Source: an uncultured Anaerovibrio sp.
Lineage (GTDB): Bacteria; Bacillota; Negativicutes; Selenomonadales; Selenomonadaceae
Assembly (NCBI GenBank): GCA_900768695.1
Contig: CAAGDY010000076.1
Coordinates: forward strand, 1 to 5,326
Direction of reading: 5' to 3'
DNA length: 5,326 bases
Shown: piece after piece, positions 5,087-5,326 of the stretch
How positions within the stretch are numbered: the stretch's first letter is position 1
Layout of the letters: every line of letters starts with the position of its first letter
Translations under genes and position numbers: made by a program
Notes under the pieces: model-generated
What the model saw: the letters and a program-made list of their open reading frames with translations, nothing else
Told to the model about the DNA's origin: nothing
The model's database searches: none

Positions 5087-5326
5087 TTACTGCTTTACAG
5101 CCCTGATATCATCGAAGTACATCACGGAATTGACGCCTTCATCACCGATGGTATTGCAGTAAATGGCAAAATGCTTCACGCTGGCAGGGTCAAAGGTGCC
5201 GCCGTTCTTGCCCTTGAAATCAGCAAATGGCAGGGTAATCACCCGGGCCTCCGTGGTCTTTGCCAGCTGGCTGAGATTCACCTCGAAGTCCTCACCGTTG
5301 CTGTTCAGCTGGATAATCAGCTTCTG
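5087..5326 (-). CDS. C-terminal fragment, probable carbohydrate-binding beta-sandwich module of an extracellular protein
   Basis: The reading frame enters from the right edge and ends in TAA at 5089-5087, giving 79 residues. There is no true start here; the GTG at 5281-5279 is an internal Val codon. The visible pieces are alternating beta strands LIIQLNS (3-9), ARVITLPFADF (27-37), KHFAIYCN (51-58) and VMYFDDIRAV (68-77). An FDP turn lies at 45-47. A final strand ending Tyr-Phe-Asp-Asp-Ile is typical of galactose-binding-like or CIA30/CBM11-like jelly rolls found at the C-terminus of secreted glycoside hydrolases. I cannot name the CBM family or see the catalytic part. The neighbours (GH26, esterase, sugar sensing) make a polysaccharide-binding role likely. 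The gene ends 254 bases before the chemoreceptor start and has its own terminator, so it is a separate transcription unit. Confidence 0.6.
   Translation of the reverse strand, partial: QKLIIQLNSNGEDFEVNLSQLAKTTEARVITLPFADFKGKNGGTFDPASVKHFAIYCNTIGDEGVNSVMYFDDIRAVKQ

Noticed and set aside
4885..5106. 73-codon + strand frame across the gap between the CBM-like gene and the chemoreceptor
   Set aside because: It runs through a promoter and a terminator hairpin of the opposite strand and has no ribosome binding site. Its composition matches AT-rich non-coding DNA.
5279..5281. GTG as a start making a stand-alone 64-residue protein
   Set aside because: The frame stays open to the window edge with the same beta-strand pattern, and no ribosome binding site precedes the GTG. 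It is an internal Val codon.

Overview
The window reads as a polysaccharide-degradation and sugar-sensing locus of an anaerobic, motile, probably gut or rumen bacterium. I lean towards a Selenomonas-like member of the Negativicutes. The grounds are mixed-to-high GC coding DNA between very AT-rich intergenic stretches, strong AGGAGG-type ribosome binding sites, textbook -35/-10 promoters, clean rho-independent terminators, and the style of the signal peptides. This placement is an inference from impression, not from a search.

Layout. (1) Bases 1-354, + strand: the C-terminal part of an SGNH/GDSL-type (CE2-like) carbohydrate esterase, followed by a hairpin terminator at 373-418 shared with the convergent gene. 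(2) 1871-525, - strand: a complete secreted family 26 glycoside hydrolase, most likely an endo-beta-1,4-mannanase. It has its own consensus promoter at 1967-1995, overlapped by repeat and dyad structure that could be an operator. (3) 4833-3122-2109, - strand: a two-gene operon encoding a transmembrane chemoreceptor and then a ChvE-like sugar-binding lipoprotein. It has its own promoter (4873-4901) and terminator (2043-2094). The chemoreceptor stop codon lies inside the ribosome binding site of the second gene. (4) 5326-5087, - strand: the C-terminal 79 residues of an extracellular protein ending in a probable carbohydrate-binding beta-sandwich, with its own terminator at 4978-5031.

How it may work together (inference). 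The esterase removes acetyl groups and the GH26 enzyme cuts the backbone of a hemicellulose such as acetylated mannan. Released sugars are captured by the binding lipoprotein. That protein has no transporter genes beside it in this window and is co-transcribed with a chemoreceptor, so it may serve mainly as the ligand-presenting subunit of the receptor and steer the cell towards the digested polysaccharide. The receptor plus dedicated binding-protein operon is the most interesting item here. Each transcription unit has its own terminator, and the two complete minus-strand units also have visible promoters, so these are independently controlled units and not one long operon.

I see no RNA genes, insertion sequences, CRISPR arrays or replication origins. 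All protein-coding space is accounted for, and the non-coding gaps (355-524, 1872-2108, 4834-5086) are taken up mainly by terminators, promoters and leaders.
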